Positions 14,705 through 23,184 of a stretch of 64,000 nucleotides of DNA are shown in pieces. Under the pieces are notes generated by a model that was given only the letters and a program-made list of their open reading frames with translations, searched no databases and had not been told where the DNA came from. Origin of the DNA: an uncultured Muribaculaceae bacterium (GTDB lineage Bacteria > Bacteroidota > Bacteroidia > Bacteroidales > Muribaculaceae); NCBI GenBank assembly GCA_910586595.1, contig CAJUJB010000010.1, positions 10,902 through 74,901 of the forward strand, in the 5' to 3' direction. Each line of letters begins with the position of its first letter. Positions within the stretch are counted from its first letter, which is position 1. The translations under genes were made by a program, and so were the position numbers.

Positions 14705-17389
14705 CTAACGGATTATGATTTTTTCTGCGTCAGGCCCCACACGCTTTATATAGAAGCCGGGTGTAAGCCGGTCAGGCTGCACTTGCCGTCCTTGCAGGGT
14801 GTGGTAAGTGGCTGTCTGTTCGATGTAGGTTTCCATGGGCAATGAGGAGAATTGCTCTATGTTTGCATCGGGCCCGAAAAGCGACCGATAGGCATTTGCA
14901 GAGCCTTCCGGCACCCGGATTCTGACAGATGAGGGCATTCTCACCGCGCCTCCTTCGTCACTCGGAACGGGTGGTACAGAACCCCGGAATTCTATCAGGT
15001 CGGTTTTGATGTCGAGGAATGCCTGAGGATGTATCTCAGCCAGGGATGCCGGCAATGACAAGAATGGCAGTTCGGTGCTGTTGAATGCCCGGTCGCCTAA
15101 CTTTATCACTCCTTCGGGCACGTAGAGCGACGAGGATGAAGTTGCGTACGCCATCCATCTTTCCGATATTTCGCCTTCGGGGGCATCGCTGATGGATTCG
15201 GTGTCTATGCGCCATTGTAAATCGAAGTCGAGGTCGTAGAAGGTCATTATATCCTCGAAATTGGTGCATGAAGGCGGTAGGGTGACTTGCTTTATTCCCA
15301 CAGGCATGCGGCCGCCAAGAGACTCTACCCCGTCGGGAACGTTGAATACCTCGATACCGGTGCCGTAGAGGCTTATGGGTATGCGCTTCACTCCTTCGGC
15401 GAAACTGATTGTCTTGAGGTCCGGGCAACTTTGGCGATCGGAGATGAAGCCGCTCTGGAAAGGCTGAGTGGCCGGATGCCCGTCCATAAACCCTGCGTGG
15501 AACGCGATAGATTTTATCTTGGTTCCCGCCAGAGCCCCGTTGCCGAGCCAGACGAGATTCTCGCCGACGGGGAAATCGGTCACGCCCTGGCACCCCTTGA
15601 ACGCGTCGGTTCCTACACTTTCGAGCTGGTTGAGAGATGAGAAACCGAAGCGCCCGGTGTTGCCGTCAAACGCATAATCGCCGATGATGCGTATTTTGGA
15701 GGGGAATTTTTCTATGCCGAGCACACCATTGCGGGCGAATGCCGATTCTCCGATCTCGATGGTGTTGTCGGGTAATTGGCATTCTTCAAGGGCGGTGGAT
15801 ATTACAAATGCCTTAGCCGAGACAGTAAGTGGCAGATCTGGGTCTCGTTCTTCAAAAGTGACTCTGCGCAGTTTGGCTGCCATTATCTCAGGTATCCGCC
15901 TTACTTTGGGGCCTACAGCCATTCGGGTTGCCGATTCGAATGTGAGCGACCCTTTGAGGTTGATGGAGTTGAGAAATACTGATGAAATGCCTGAGCAATG
16001 CAGGAAGGCCTCGCCGCCCACGGCTTCGAGGTTTTCCGGGAAAGTGAATTCTGTAAGGCTTGTGCAATATGTGAAGGCCTCCGAACCGATATCGCGGAGG
16101 CTCTCCGGTATATAGTCCAGCCAAAGTGAGCTGCAATTGGCGAAGGCTCTTGACCCGATAGTCTCTAAGCCCTCACTCCAGGTCACGGATGAGAGGGCCG
16201 AGCAGCTCTCGAAGGCACTCGCGCCGATGGTGCTCACACTCGATGGAATAGTGACATCTGTCAGCGTGCGCTTGCTCCGGAAGATTTCTCCCGCTAATGC
16301 GAGTGTGCCGTCTTTGATAATGACGTCCTTGTAATCACCGGTAGAGGAGTAGGCTGTTTTACCGAGATAAACCACTCCATAACTGTCGGCATGGCTGTTG
16401 TTTTTCAACCATGGGGTGCCTTCGAATGAGCGTTGACCGATATAAGCGACTGTCTCTGGCAGATTGACTGCGCTTAACTGCGAGCAGCCTGAGAAGGCAA
16501 ATTCACCTACTGAGACGAGGCCCGGGGCGAACTTTACTTCTGTAATTGCAGTATTCTGAGCCACGTAGGCAGGAATGGCCGTGAGCTTGCTCATATCGAC
16601 GACACCACTTAGCTTGCTGTTGTCGAACGCATATTCGCCAAGGTACTCGATGGCGGAGAGGTCGATAGAGTTTATGCCGCATCTCCGGAAGGCCCCTTCG
16701 TCGATATGCCGTGGCGCAGCGGACAGACCGACAGTCGCAGGACAAGAGTAAAATGCCTGGATGCCGATGGAGTCGACTGAGGCAGGAATGACAAGCGTCT
16801 TCATTGATGTGGCTCCCCCGAAGGCGCCACCTCCGACAAACCGCGGGCCTTCCGGCACGATGACTTCTTCGATTGTGGTATTGTTGGAGAATATATTCTC
16901 GCCGATGGATGGCAGCTGTGGTAAGACAACTTTATGATAGGCCCCCGTCTTGCAGAATGCTCCGGCATAATCGGCGCTGTAGTGATTGATGTTGAGTACC
17001 GCGGCCCCGAGAGAGTTTTCTCCCACGGTTTCTTCGATGTGAGGAGTATCGGAAATATAGTAATTGTAATAAATGTAAGTATTGGACGCATTCGTGCCGC
17101 CGTAAAGTGTGGCATAGCATTCTTCTCCGGCAACCAATGTAGTGGCTGAAAGGTCAAGAGTCTGCACGGAAGCCAGCTGGCCGGTTGCCTCGCGGAGTAA
17201 AATCAGGTCATCGGCATTGAGAGGCCCGGCGATTTTGAGAGATGTGATGCGCGATTGATCCACGCGGTCGAGTTCCCGGGCAAGCGTTCCAGCTTCAGTC
17301 AGAGTAAGCGATATGTCGCCATTTCCAGCCGCGGCAATCAACGGAAGGCTGGCAGAGAGAATGACGGTTAGTAATTTACTTGTGTTCAT
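14705..17389 (-). CDS. BspA-like leucine-rich-repeat surface protein
   Basis: 894 aa. A signal peptide (LLTVILSASLPLIAAAG) is followed by more than fifteen LRR_5/BspA-type repeats of about 22 residues (patterns like IGxxAFxxCxxLxxVxLPxxV; for example VSTIGASAFESCSALSSV and VGEFAFSGCSQL). The C-terminus (YHTLQGRQV, then GFYIKRV) resembles the sorting-like tail seen on other secreted proteins in the window. Such proteins are surface exposed and can mediate adhesion; the ligand is unknown. Own promoter element at 17416-17423; monocistronic. Confidence 0.85.
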   Translation of the reverse strand: MNTSKLLTVILSASLPLIAAAGNGDISLTLTEAGTLARELDRVDQSRITSLKIAGPLNADDLILLREATGQLASVQTLDLSATTLVAGEECYATLYGGTNASNTYIYYNYYISDTPHIEETVGENSLGAAVLNINHYSADYAGAFCKTGAYHKVVLPQLPSIGENIFSNNTTIEEVIVPEGPRFVGGGAFGGATSMKTLVIPASVDSIGIQAFYSCPATVGLSAAPRHIDEGAFRRCGINSIDLSAIEYLGEYAFDNSKLSGVVDMSKLTAIPAYVAQNTAITEVKFAPGLVSVGEFAFSGCSQLSAVNLPETVAYIGQRSFEGTPWLKNNSHADSYGVVYLGKTAYSSTGDYKDVIIKDGTLALAGEIFRSKRTLTDVTIPSSVSTIGASAFESCSALSSVTWSEGLETIGSRAFANCSSLWLDYIPESLRDIGSEAFTYCTSLTEFTFPENLEAVGGEAFLHCSGISSVFLNSINLKGSLTFESATRMAVGPKVRRIPEIMAAKLRRVTFEERDPDLPLTVSAKAFVISTALEECQLPDNTIEIGESAFARNGVLGIEKFPSKIRIIGDYAFDGNTGRFGFSSLNQLESVGTDAFKGCQGVTDFPVGENLVWLGNGALAGTKIKSIAFHAGFMDGHPATQPFQSGFISDRQSCPDLKTISFAEGVKRIPISLYGTGIEVFNVPDGVESLGGRMPVGIKQVTLPPSCTNFEDIMTFYDLDFDLQWRIDTESISDAPEGEISERWMAYATSSSSLYVPEGVIKLGDRAFNSTELPFLSLPASLAEIHPQAFLDIKTDLIEFRGSVPPVPSDEGGAVRMPSSVRIRVPEGSANAYRSLFGPDANIEQFSSLPMETYIEQTATYHTLQGRQVQPDRLTPGFYIKRVGPDAEKIIIR

Positions 17390-17415
17390 GGTGCTCGGAT
17401 AAAGGTGATGTCGAC

Positions 17416-17423
17416 AAAGATAA
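17416..17423 (-). promoter_or_regulatory. -7 promoter element for the LRR protein
   Basis: TATCTTTG on the minus strand, 27 bp before the start codon at 17389. Confidence 0.5.
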
Positions 17424-17522
17424 GGTAAATGCGTGGAATGGACAACTGGTTAACGATTGTTAACTTGCAAGTCGAAGGCTTCGATGGTCAATCACCTCCA
17501 AAAACGATTGGGATGAAAAGAA

Positions 17523-17554
17523 TTTGCTCAATTTCACAATTTTTTGTACCTTTG
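17523..17554 (+). promoter_or_regulatory. Full Bacteroidales promoter for the FlaA1-like gene
   Basis: -33 TTTG (17523-17526) and -7 TACCTTTG (17547-17554) are separated by exactly 20 bp; the ATG follows at 17606. Confidence 0.65.
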
Positions 17555-17605
17555 CCGTCGCTTTTCAATTCATTATAATTTAAGTCCCATACCCGTTCAA
17601 CGTAT

Positions 17606-19642
17606 ATGAAAAAGAAATTGCTTAAGGCGTTGGCAAACTCGTCTCTTGTCCGCAACTTTGTGGCCAAGCCTTCGCCTAAGTGGATGGTGCTGTTGGCTGA
17701 TCTGATACTTATCACGTTCAGTTGCGCGCTTACGCTCACGTTTGGAGCACATACCAATCATGGAGAGGGTTTCCTGTTTACTCCGTTTGCAAAGGCTTGC
17801 TTTGAATTTATTACCTATGCTGTGCTTGCGCTTGTGCTTGGCACGAGCCGTTACATTATCCGCCTTTCGGTGATCGAAGATACCTATCGTCTGGTTCTTC
17901 TTATCCTGTCGGCGTCGGCTGTCCTGAGCCTTGTTTCCCTGTGCACATATTTTATCGGAGGCTTCTTCTATTTCAGCTTCTGGAATATATTTGTTGTGGG
18001 CGTGATGTCGTTCTCGCTCATGCTGCTGATGCGTCTGTCGATCAAGTATCTTTATTTGCTGCTGTCAGGCATCTCGCAGACCAAGACCCGTGTCATCGTG
18101 CTCGGATCTGCCATCAACTCTTTCTTCCTCGCTTCAGCGCTTAAGAGTGAGTTTGAAGGCCGCTTTGACCCGGTAGCCTTGCTCAGTCTGTCACCCCGCA
18201 ATATCGACAGCACGGTCAATGGTATTCCGGTCGTGCCCTTCGATGCCGACACTGTACCTGAGATATTCGAGTACTATAAATGCGATACTCTCCTTTTCCT
18301 CTCGACCCAGCTCGAACTGATGCGCAGCGGCACAGCCGACGTATTCCTGCGCAACCATATCAAGCTCCTCATGCTTAATCAGGTCGAGGAGTTCGATGTG
18401 AACAGCAAGTCGATGCCTGCGCTGTCGACACACGTACACAATATCCGTATCGAAGACCTGCTTGGCCGCGAACCTATCCGCACCGAGAACCCCACTATCC
18501 GTAGCGTCATCCGCGGTCAGACCGTGATGATTACCGGCGCCGCCGGTTCGATCGGTAGTGAGATTGTACGTCAGGTAGCCGCCCTGGATGCGAGCGACAT
18601 CGTCCTCCTCGATCAGGCTGAGACCCCTATGCATGAGATGCAGCTCGAGCTCGAGGCTACCTTCCCCGATATGAAGATTCATCTGTTTATCGGCGACGTG
18701 GCCAACCGTGAGCGTATGGAGCATGCGTTCCAGAAATACCGTCCTCGCTACGTATTCCACGCGGCCGCTTACAAGCATGTGCCGATGATGGAGCGCAATC
18801 CGGCCGAAGCCGTCATGACCAATGTGTTCGGCACAAAGAATATGGCCGATCTTTCGGTTAAATATGGCGTTGAGAAATTTGTGATGATTTCTACCGACAA
18901 GGCCGTGAACCCCACCAACGTGATGGGCGCCTCTAAGCGAATCGCCGAGATATATGTGCAGAGTCTCTTCTTCCATCAGCGTACTCAGGTTGACCGCGTG
19001 TCGACCCGCTTCATCACCACCCGTTTCGGCAACGTGCTCGGCTCCAACGGCTCGGTAATACCTCTTTTCCGCAAACAGATCGAGCAAGGTGGCCCTGTGA
19101 CCATCACTCACCGCAATATTATCCGTTACTTCATGACTATCCCCGAGGCATGTTCGCTGGTGCTTGAGGCAGGATGTATGGGCCATGGTGGTGAGATATT
19201 CATATTCGATATGGGCCAGCCCGTGAAAATCTGGGATCTCGCCGTGCGCATGATTTCTCTTTCGGGCTTGCGCGCCGGTGAGGACATCGAGATTATCGAG
19301 ACAGGCCTCCGCCCCGGTGAGAAACTCTACGAAGAGTTGCTCAACGAGAAAGAACGCACGATTGCCACCCACCACAAGAAGATTATGATCGCACGCGTGC
19401 GTACATATGACTATAAAGACGTACAGGAGCATGTGGCTCGCCTTGAGGCTGCCGTACATGCAGGTGCCGGCCACGACATCGTTGCGGAGATGAAGCATAT
19501 GGTGCCCGAGTTCAAGTCGAATAATTCGATCTGGCAGCAGGTCGATACCGAGATCAAGGATGCTCACAACGACTCTGACGATATGCACGAAATCGAAGTA
19601 AACCCCGAAGCGTTCGCTTCGGCGTCTAATATCCGCAATTAA
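17606..19642 (+). CDS. Membrane-bound nucleoside-diphosphate-sugar 4,6-dehydratase (FlaA1/WbpM/CapD family)
   Basis: 678 aa. The N-terminus has four transmembrane helices (about residues 25-150), then a nucleotide-binding-like domain (165-290), then an extended SDR domain. TGAAGSIGSE near residue 313 is the NAD-binding loop; FHAAAYKHVPMMERNP and STDKAVNPTNVMGASKR carry the family's catalytic Asp/Lys/Met in place of the usual Tyr. Such enzymes convert UDP-GlcNAc to the 4-keto-6-deoxy sugar for capsule or O-antigen. No other capsule gene is nearby, so this may be an orphan dehydratase shared by several polysaccharide loci. It is 3 nt upstream of a DUF4923 gene. Confidence 0.9.
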   Translation: MKKKLLKALANSSLVRNFVAKPSPKWMVLLADLILITFSCALTLTFGAHTNHGEGFLFTPFAKACFEFITYAVLALVLGTSRYIIRLSVIEDTYRLVLLILSASAVLSLVSLCTYFIGGFFYFSFWNIFVVGVMSFSLMLLMRLSIKYLYLLLSGISQTKTRVIVLGSAINSFFLASALKSEFEGRFDPVALLSLSPRNIDSTVNGIPVVPFDADTVPEIFEYYKCDTLLFLSTQLELMRSGTADVFLRNHIKLLMLNQVEEFDVNSKSMPALSTHVHNIRIEDLLGREPIRTENPTIRSVIRGQTVMITGAAGSIGSEIVRQVAALDASDIVLLDQAETPMHEMQLELEATFPDMKIHLFIGDVANRERMEHAFQKYRPRYVFHAAAYKHVPMMERNPAEAVMTNVFGTKNMADLSVKYGVEKFVMISTDKAVNPTNVMGASKRIAEIYVQSLFFHQRTQVDRVSTRFITTRFGNVLGSNGSVIPLFRKQIEQGGPVTITHRNIIRYFMTIPEACSLVLEAGCMGHGGEIFIFDMGQPVKIWDLAVRMISLSGLRAGEDIEIIETGLRPGEKLYEELLNEKERTIATHHKKIMIARVRTYDYKDVQEHVARLEAAVHAGAGHDIVAEMKHMVPEFKSNNSIWQQVDTEIKDAHNDSDDMHEIEVNPEAFASASNIRN

Positions 19643-19645
19643 GAT

Positions 19646-20308
19646 ATGAAGAAATTTATTACAACTGTCTTGCTCGCGCTTGTGGTTAGCGCATCTTCTT
19701 ACGCATTCGACATCAAGGATCTCTTTGGTGGAAAAGAGACTACTGAGACCGAAAGCACATCAGGATCTGATAATGGTTCGTCGGGTATTCTCGGCGCCAT
19801 CGGCAGCTTTGTCAACAGCGTCACCGCCAACAGCAATTTCTCTGTCGACGACCTCGTAGGCACCTGGAACTATACCTCGCCTGCAGTGACCTTCGACAGC
19901 GAGAACGCCCTCAAGAATGTAGGCGGAGCCGCAGCTGCCACGGCAGTTGAGTCGAAGCTCGAGCCGTACTATACACGCCTTGGTTTTGACAAGACCAGCC
20001 TCGTGGTCGATGCTGACCATAATTTCACTCTTAAGATGGGTCTGCTCACACTCAAGGGCACCATTGAGAAAGATGATGAAGGTATGGTGTTCAGCTTCAG
20101 CGCCTTTGGTAAGGTTAGCCTCGGGCAGGTTCGTGCCAATGCCACCAAGTCGGGCTCTACGCTCAATCTTACCTTCGATGCCACCAAGATGGTGCAGCTT
20201 CTCACCAAGGTGTCGAGCGTGCTCAACAGTACTGCGCTTAACACCCTCACCACCCTGCTGAATTCATACGACGGTATTTACATGGGCTTCAAGCTGAAAA
20301 AAGCCTGA
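19646..20308 (+). CDS. DUF4923-family secreted protein
   Basis: 220 aa. Signal peptide (MKKFITTVLLALVVSASSYA), a Ser/Gly/Thr-rich linker (about residues 30-55), then a lipocalin-like region starting DDLVGTWNYTSPAVTF, a pattern typical of DUF4923 proteins of Bacteroidales. No lipobox is present. It begins 3 nt after the FlaA1-type dehydratase gene, so the two are co-transcribed, but a functional link to polysaccharide synthesis is not shown. A very long terminator stem follows. Confidence 0.8.
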   Translation: MKKFITTVLLALVVSASSYAFDIKDLFGGKETTETESTSGSDNGSSGILGAIGSFVNSVTANSNFSVDDLVGTWNYTSPAVTFDSENALKNVGGAAAATAVESKLEPYYTRLGFDKTSLVVDADHNFTLKMGLLTLKGTIEKDDEGMVFSFSAFGKVSLGQVRANATKSGSTLNLTFDATKMVQLLTKVSSVLNSTALNTLTTLLNSYDGIYMGFKLKKA

Positions 20309-20331
20309 GCCTTACAAGAATAAATAAAATA

Positions 20332-20370
20332 AGCCGCGCGGTCTTTGACAATGTCAAAGGCCGCGCGGCT
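20332..20370. terminator. Very long bidirectional terminator hairpin
   Basis: 20332-20350 pairs with 20352-20370 along 19 positions with a single G-U pair (AGCCGCGCGG core). It separates the DUF4923 gene from the converging lpxH. Confidence 0.75.
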
Positions 20371-20379
20371 CATTATTAT

Positions 20380-21159
20380 TCATTGTTCATTATTCATTAT
20401 TATGTGTTCTCTGAGCTCAAGTGTGTTGCCGTCGAATACGGCGTAGGTCGAGAGGTCAATCCAGTTGCCGAGTATGATAAGGCGACATCGGTCGTTGATA
20501 GGCTCGTCAAGCGGAACGTGGTGATGTCCGATGATGATATAGCGCAGATCATGATCGTCGGACGACAACTTGCGGGCAAAGACCTCTACGGCTGTGCGGG
20601 CTTTCGGGGTGAATTCCGGCAGGTTGGTCTTGCGGCTATGAGAACTCCAGCCATGGGCGAAGGGTAGTGTCCAGCGCGGGTGCAGCCCGGCGTAAAGTTT
20701 CTGGCATACCTTGTTGTGAAAAATACTGCGTAAGATTGTATACGATCTTGGCTGGCGTCCGAAGGTGTCGCCGTGGCCAAGGAAGAAATGTACGCCATCT
20801 ATTTCCACAGGCACGCCACCGGCGTCGGTGTCGACTATGCGTATGCCTATCTCGTCGCGCAGGTAGTCGAAGAGCCATATGTCATGGTTGCCTATAAACC
20901 ATACGATCTCCACGCCGCTGTCGGCAAGGCGCGCCAGTTCGCCAAAGAACCGTACATGCCCTCTTGGCACCACTGTACGGTATTCAAACCAGTAGTCGAG
21001 TATGTCGCCAAGCAGATAAATGGCCTTTGCGTTGGGGCCGATGGAGCGTAGAAATTTCACCACGCGCATCTCATGTGCGCGGGGATCGGCGATATAGCTC
21101 GCCCCGAGATGCACGTCGCTCAGAAAATATGTGAGCGTACGCTCCGGCTGGGATGTCAT
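20380..21159 (-). CDS. lpxH: UDP-2,3-diacylglucosamine diphosphatase (LpxH-type)
   Basis: 259 aa from ATG 21159, preferred over the longer frame because it overlaps the upstream stop as ATGA, implying translational coupling. Calcineurin-like metallophosphoesterase motifs are complete: SDVHLG near residue 15, GDILDYWFEY, GNHD and GHHH. LpxH hydrolyses UDP-2,3-diacyl-GlcN to lipid X in lipid A synthesis at the inner membrane. Other UDP-diacylglucosamine-type phosphoesterases are possible, but the GDILDYWF block favours LpxH. It shares an operon with a DUF59 protein. Confidence 0.88.
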   Translation of the reverse strand: MTSQPERTLTYFLSDVHLGASYIADPRAHEMRVVKFLRSIGPNAKAIYLLGDILDYWFEYRTVVPRGHVRFFGELARLADSGVEIVWFIGNHDIWLFDYLRDEIGIRIVDTDAGGVPVEIDGVHFFLGHGDTFGRQPRSYTILRSIFHNKVCQKLYAGLHPRWTLPFAHGWSSHSRKTNLPEFTPKARTAVEVFARKLSSDDHDLRYIIIGHHHVPLDEPINDRCRLIILGNWIDLSTYAVFDGNTLELREHIIMNNEQ

Positions 21160-21476
21160 AGCAGACCCAGCTCGAGTTTGGCTTCCTCGCTCATCATGTC
21201 CTGGTTCCATTCCGGCTCGAACACGATGTTGACCGTGACTGATTTGACTCCTTCAACACTCTCGAGCTTCATGCGCACGTCTTCAAGAATGAAGTCGGCC
21301 ATCGGGCAGTTGGGGGCGGTAAGTGTCATGTCCACGGTCAGGTCGCCGGCATCTGTGAGGTCGATGCGGTAGACAAGACCGAGAGAATATATATCGACGG
21401 GTATTTCCGGGTCGTAGACGGTGCGGAGCATCTCTACAACCTTTTCTTCTATTTTGAGGCGTTCTTCTGCGTTCAT
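21156..21476 (-). CDS. MIP18/DUF59 (PaaD/SufT-like) metal-sulfur cluster assembly protein
   Basis: 106 aa from ATG 21476. Conserved features are DPEIPVDIYSLGLVY and LTAPNCPMADF, the latter with the reactive Cys of the MIP18 family, whose members help mature Fe-S proteins. The longer frame from 21503 is unlikely because the -7 element (21483-21490) would lie inside it. With that element, the transcript would begin at or next to the ATG. The stop overlaps the lpxH start by 4 bp. Direct link to lipid A synthesis is not implied. Confidence 0.85.
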   Translation of the reverse strand: MNAEERLKIEEKVVEMLRTVYDPEIPVDIYSLGLVYRIDLTDAGDLTVDMTLTAPNCPMADFILEDVRMKLESVEGVKSVTVNIVFEPEWNQDMMSEEAKLELGLL

Positions 21477-21482
21477 AATGAG

Positions 21483-21490
21483 CAAAATTA
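21483..21490 (-). promoter_or_regulatory. -7 promoter element abutting the DUF59 start codon
   Basis: TAATTTTG on the minus strand ends only 6 bp before the ATG at 21476, so the mRNA may be leaderless or nearly so. Confidence 0.45.
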
Positions 21491-21534
21491 CGAAAAAAAT
21501 CATGTTTCGTTACCGATTTCTCCACTAAAAATTG

Positions 21535-21542
21535 TAATTTTG
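21535..21542 (+). promoter_or_regulatory. -7 promoter element for outer-membrane barrel gene
   Basis: TAATTTTG, 59 bp upstream of the ATG at 21602; divergent from the DUF59/lpxH promoter. Confidence 0.5.
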
Positions 21543-21601
21543 CACCCGCGGTGAGTCCATGAGCCGCCGTAAAACGCTGTACTTCAACAAAACCCACAGA
21601 T

Positions 21602-22249
21602 ATGAAAAAACTTCAAGTACTTTTACTCGCAATTGCCGCCATTGCCGTCTCGGCCCTTCCGGCAGCCGCGCAGTTCCGATTCGGCCCTCGTGTCGGTGTG
21701 GCGGTCAACTCGATGCGTCTTAACAAAGACGTGTTCAACAACGACAATCGTGCCGGCTTTACCGGTGGTCTGCAGGCAGAGTTTACTATTCCGGTGGTGA
21801 ATCTCGCGTTTGACCTCTCGGTGATGTATGTTCATCGCGTAAGCGACAGCAATGCAATCGGCACCGGTGCGAATGCCGACGACAACGCACTTCTGGAAGC
21901 CGATAACTTCAAGAAACGTGACTATATCGAGATTCCTCTCAATTTCAAATATAAAATCGGCCTGCCGATCGTAGGTAAGATTGTATCGCCCTATATCTTC
22001 ACCGGCCCCAGCTTCGCCTTCCTTGCCTCAAAGCGCGACATTACCGCTGCTTACCAGAACAAGGCATTCGACGTGGCATGGAACTTCGGTGTGGGCCTCC
22101 AGCTCTTCACTCACCTCCAGGTCGGCGCTTCGTATGGTCTCGGTATTACCAAGACTGTTGAGAAGCTCAACGTAGCCGGCATCACTTCCGGCACCCCCAT
22201 CGAGGGCAAAAACAACTATTGGACTATTACAGCCGCTTGGCTTTTCTAA
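21602..22249 (+). CDS. Outer-membrane beta-barrel protein (OMP_b-brl_2 / porin family)
   Basis: 215 aa. Signal peptide (LLLAIAAIAVSALPAAAQ) followed by FRFGPRVGVAVNSM and alternating amphipathic strands, ending in an aromatic residue (TITAAWLF), as expected for BAM-assembled barrels. About eight strands fit the length. These small barrels are common in Bacteroidales and mostly uncharacterised. It has its own promoter and lies 26 nt before nagB, so read-through into nagB is likely. Confidence 0.82.
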   Translation: MKKLQVLLLAIAAIAVSALPAAAQFRFGPRVGVAVNSMRLNKDVFNNDNRAGFTGGLQAEFTIPVVNLAFDLSVMYVHRVSDSNAIGTGANADDNALLEADNFKKRDYIEIPLNFKYKIGLPIVGKIVSPYIFTGPSFAFLASKRDITAAYQNKAFDVAWNFGVGLQLFTHLQVGASYGLGITKTVEKLNVAGITSGTPIEGKNNYWTITAAWLF

Positions 22250-22275
22250 TTTAATCCAAAACTCAAGAAATTGCA

Positions 22276-23085
22276 ATGAGACTAATTATTGAACCTGATT
22301 ACGATCGCCTCTCCCGTTGGGCAGGCAACTATGTTGCAGCCCGTATCAACGAAGCCAACCCCACTCCCGAGCACCCCTTCGTACTCGGTTGCCCCACCGG
22401 CAGCTCGCCTCTGGGCATGTACCGTCGTCTGATCGAGCTTTACAAAGAAGGTAAAGTGTCGTTCAAGAATGTTGTCACTTTCAACATGGACGAGTATGTT
22501 GGCCTTCCCGAAGACCACCCCGAGAGCTATCACAGCTTCATGTGGAACAACTTCTTCAGCCATATCGACATACCCAAGGAAAACGTAAATATTCTCAATG
22601 GCAACGCGGCTGATCTCGCTGCTGAATGTGCCCGCTTCGAAGACAAGATCAAGCAGTACGGTGGCATCGACCTCTTCATGGGTGGCGTAGGCCCCGACGG
22701 TCATATCGCGTTCAACGAACCCGGATCTTCGCTCACCTCACGCACTCGTGTGAAGACCCTCACTACCGACACAATCATCGCCAACTCCCGTTTCTTCGAG
22801 GGTAATGTTGACCTCGTGCCCAAGACAGCCCTCACCGTAGGTGTAGGCACAGTCATGGCTGCCCGCAGCGTAATGCTTATGGTCAACGGTCACAACAAGG
22901 CCCGCGCACTCCGTCACGGTGTTGAGGGAGGTATCTCGCAGATGTGGACTATTTCTGCCCTGCAGATGCACCCGAAGGCAATCATCGTCGCCGACGATGC
23001 AGCTTGCGCCGAACTTACCGTAGGCACCTACCGTTACTTCCTCGACATCGAGAAAGATAATCTTGACCCCGATACTCAGCTTTAA
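22276..23085 (+). CDS. nagB: Glucosamine-6-phosphate deaminase
   Basis: 269 aa, near the 266 of E. coli NagB. It converts glucosamine-6-P to fructose-6-P and ammonia. TGSSPLGMYRRL, the catalytic block FNMDEYVGLPEDHPESYH (Asp72) and GPDGHIAFNEPGSS with the ring-opening His near 143 are intact. Only this one amino-sugar gene is here; NagA is not in the window. Transcription probably comes from the barrel-protein promoter upstream and ends at the strong terminator after the stop. Confidence 0.96.
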   Translation: MRLIIEPDYDRLSRWAGNYVAARINEANPTPEHPFVLGCPTGSSPLGMYRRLIELYKEGKVSFKNVVTFNMDEYVGLPEDHPESYHSFMWNNFFSHIDIPKENVNILNGNAADLAAECARFEDKIKQYGGIDLFMGGVGPDGHIAFNEPGSSLTSRTRVKTLTTDTIIANSRFFEGNVDLVPKTALTVGVGTVMAARSVMLMVNGHNKARALRHGVEGGISQMWTISALQMHPKAIIVADDAACAELTVGTYRYFLDIEKDNLDPDTQL

Positions 23086-23102
23086 AGATTATAATTGAGA
23101 AT

Positions 23103-23160
23103 ATGAGACATAAAAGATGACGGACTCTCTGACTCCGCATCTTTTATGTCTCATTTTTTT
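23103..23160 (+). terminator. Strong terminator after nagB
   Basis: A perfect 17-bp stem (23103-23119 with 23138-23154) followed by at least seven T. Confidence 0.9.
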
Positions 23161-23184
23161 ATCTACACAATTCTATAGCACACG

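Noticed and set aside
18191..19588. 465-codon open frame antisense to the FlaA1-like gene
   Set aside because: Low-complexity His/Val/Asp-rich translation with no domain; it mirrors the GC-biased codons of the opposite strand, as do the long antisense frames at 10157-10954 and 13743-14525.
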